The notes below the pieces were generated by a model that saw nothing but the letters and a program-made list of their open reading frames with translations, was not told the DNA's origin and ran no database searches. Shown one piece after another: positions 63,194-64,000 of a stretch of DNA of 64,000 nt (position 1 is the stretch's first letter; every line of letters begins with the position of its first letter). The stretch comes from Hydrogenophilales bacterium (GTDB lineage Bacteria > Pseudomonadota > Gammaproteobacteria > Burkholderiales > Thiobacillaceae): positions 310,001 to 374,000 of the forward strand of contig JADJCP010000004.1 of NCBI GenBank assembly GCA_016703155.1, written 5' to 3'. The position numbers were made by a program, and so were the translations under genes.

Positions 63194-63870
63194 CCTATCC
63201 CAGAGTCGACCTGGACTGGAATCCTGCGTACCGGGTCATCCCATCGCGGTTTCCCACCGTGGGACTGTTTGAGCGTGTCGCCAGCCCTGAGGACTTCGAC
63301 GCACTGTATGCTCTGGAAGCCATGACCAACGACCGAATCCGCGACGAAGTTGGCGAAATCAGTCTGGTTCCTGTGGAAGAGCGCCTATTCGGGAATGGCA
63401 GAAGCCCGATCATGGCGGCTTTCACCCACCTGAACCCGCAAGGTAGCCGCTTCAGCGACGGCACCTATGGTGTGTTTTACTGCGCCCACGACAGGGTGAC
63501 CGCCATCGAGGAAACCAGTTACCACCAAGCCTTGTTCATGGGGGCCACACAGGAAGCGCCTATGCGACTGCAAATGCGGCTGTACTCGGTCGAGGCGAAA
63601 GGCGAAGTCATCGATTTGCGCGCAGCCAGCACCGAGAACCCCCGCATTGTCGATCCAAACGACTACTCCCATCCCCAGAGCATTGGTCGCAAGTTGCGGA
63701 ACGAGGGGGAGGCCGGAATTCTGTATCCATCCGTTCGACATGAAGGCGGCGAATGCCTTGCTGCCCTTAGAACAACAATACTTAGAAACTGTCTGCATTC
63801 GGCTTATCTGGAATACAACTGGAATGGCCGGGCAATCGATGCCGTGTTCGAGGTCTCGCAGCTTCTTTAG
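63190..63870 (+). CDS. RES-domain toxin (NAD-degrading)
   Basis: A 226-residue RES-domain protein, partner of the preceding antitoxin. The Arg, Glu and Ser that name the domain are seen in YRVIPSRFP, VTAIEETSYH and ILYPSVRHEGGECLA. Such toxins consume NAD+. Translation probably starts at TTG 63190, overlapping the antitoxin stop (TTGA). The remaining 130 bases of the window after it show no clear feature. Confidence 0.9.
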   Translation: MTYPRVDLDWNPAYRVIPSRFPTVGLFERVASPEDFDALYALEAMTNDRIRDEVGEISLVPVEERLFGNGRSPIMAAFTHLNPQGSRFSDGTYGVFYCAHDRVTAIEETSYHQALFMGATQEAPMRLQMRLYSVEAKGEVIDLRAASTENPRIVDPNDYSHPQSIGRKLRNEGEAGILYPSVRHEGGECLAALRTTILRNCLHSAYLEYNWNGRAIDAVFEVSQLL

Positions 63871-64000
63871 GAAAATCGATTGCCCCCCTTCGTCTCTCGC
63901 GATCATGCGATCCAGGCAGCAATCTTTGCGAACACATATGCGATGATGCGCATGGAAGCCGTATACAACCAGGGACCAGGAAAAAGAACACATGATTGCC

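Overview
The window looks like chromosomal DNA of a GC-rich betaproteobacterium that oxidises hydrogen and reduced sulfur. The evidence is gene content and order: three [NiFe] hydrogenase systems with full maturation and sensing machinery, flavocytochrome c sulfide dehydrogenase, a System I cytochrome c maturation operon, RegBA and an alanine/lysine-rich H1-like protein. No rRNA or tRNA gene was found.

Layout. 1-2.4 kb: the end of an ABC exporter and an AbrB/Doc toxin-antitoxin pair. 2.5-5.1 kb: a SulP transporter with STAS and two UspA domains. 5.2-12.3 kb: ccmABCDEFGHI on the minus strand behind a perfect FNR-type box. 12.4-16.3 kb: an octaheme c-type nitrite reductase behind fccAB, with another perfect FNR-type box and a matching -10 in front of fccA. 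16.5-20.7 kb: penicillin-binding endopeptidase, SPFH/NfeD pair, class I fumarase. 20.8-44.5 kb: one 24-kb minus-strand array in the order hoxK-G-Z-M-L-O-Q-R-T-V, hypA-B-F-C-D-E-X, hoxA-B-C-J, the order known from Ralstonia eutropha pHG1, behind a sigma-54 type promoter. Three extra genes are inserted: HigA-like, a small membrane protein and DUF559. 44.9-48.4 kb: two cyclic-nucleotide-binding-domain proteins, cyaY, lptM-lysA, H1-like gene. 48.5-53.6 kb: the NAD-linked soluble hydrogenase hoxFUYH plus protease hoxW. 53.7-61.6 kb: mobA, GT39-like protein, rpmE, fructosamine kinase, DUF971, a STAS protein, hslV, regA/regB, copper chaperone. 61.6-64 kb: an accessory segment with a broken integrase and an Xre/RES toxin-antitoxin pair.

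How it fits together. The membrane-bound hydrogenase has the six-cysteine small subunit typical of oxygen-tolerant enzymes, and HypX can supply CO aerobically. HoxBC-HoxJ-HoxA would sense hydrogen and act at the sigma-54 promoter. HoxFUYH would make NADH. Sulfide oxidation (FccAB), nitrite reduction (octaheme enzyme) and haem attachment (Ccm) appear to share oxygen-responsive FNR-type control.

Most unusual features. A GC-rich palindromic repeat family occurs as eight paired copies, all inside the hox/hyp array between 23.7 and 41.6 kb, mostly at gene junctions. hypF carries two unrelated repeats in frame and a third across its 5' end. Seven apparent single-base indels, mainly in short homopolymers, break hoxC, hoxJ, hypE, mobA, regB and the H1-like gene; these may be sequence errors and should be checked before any biological reading.
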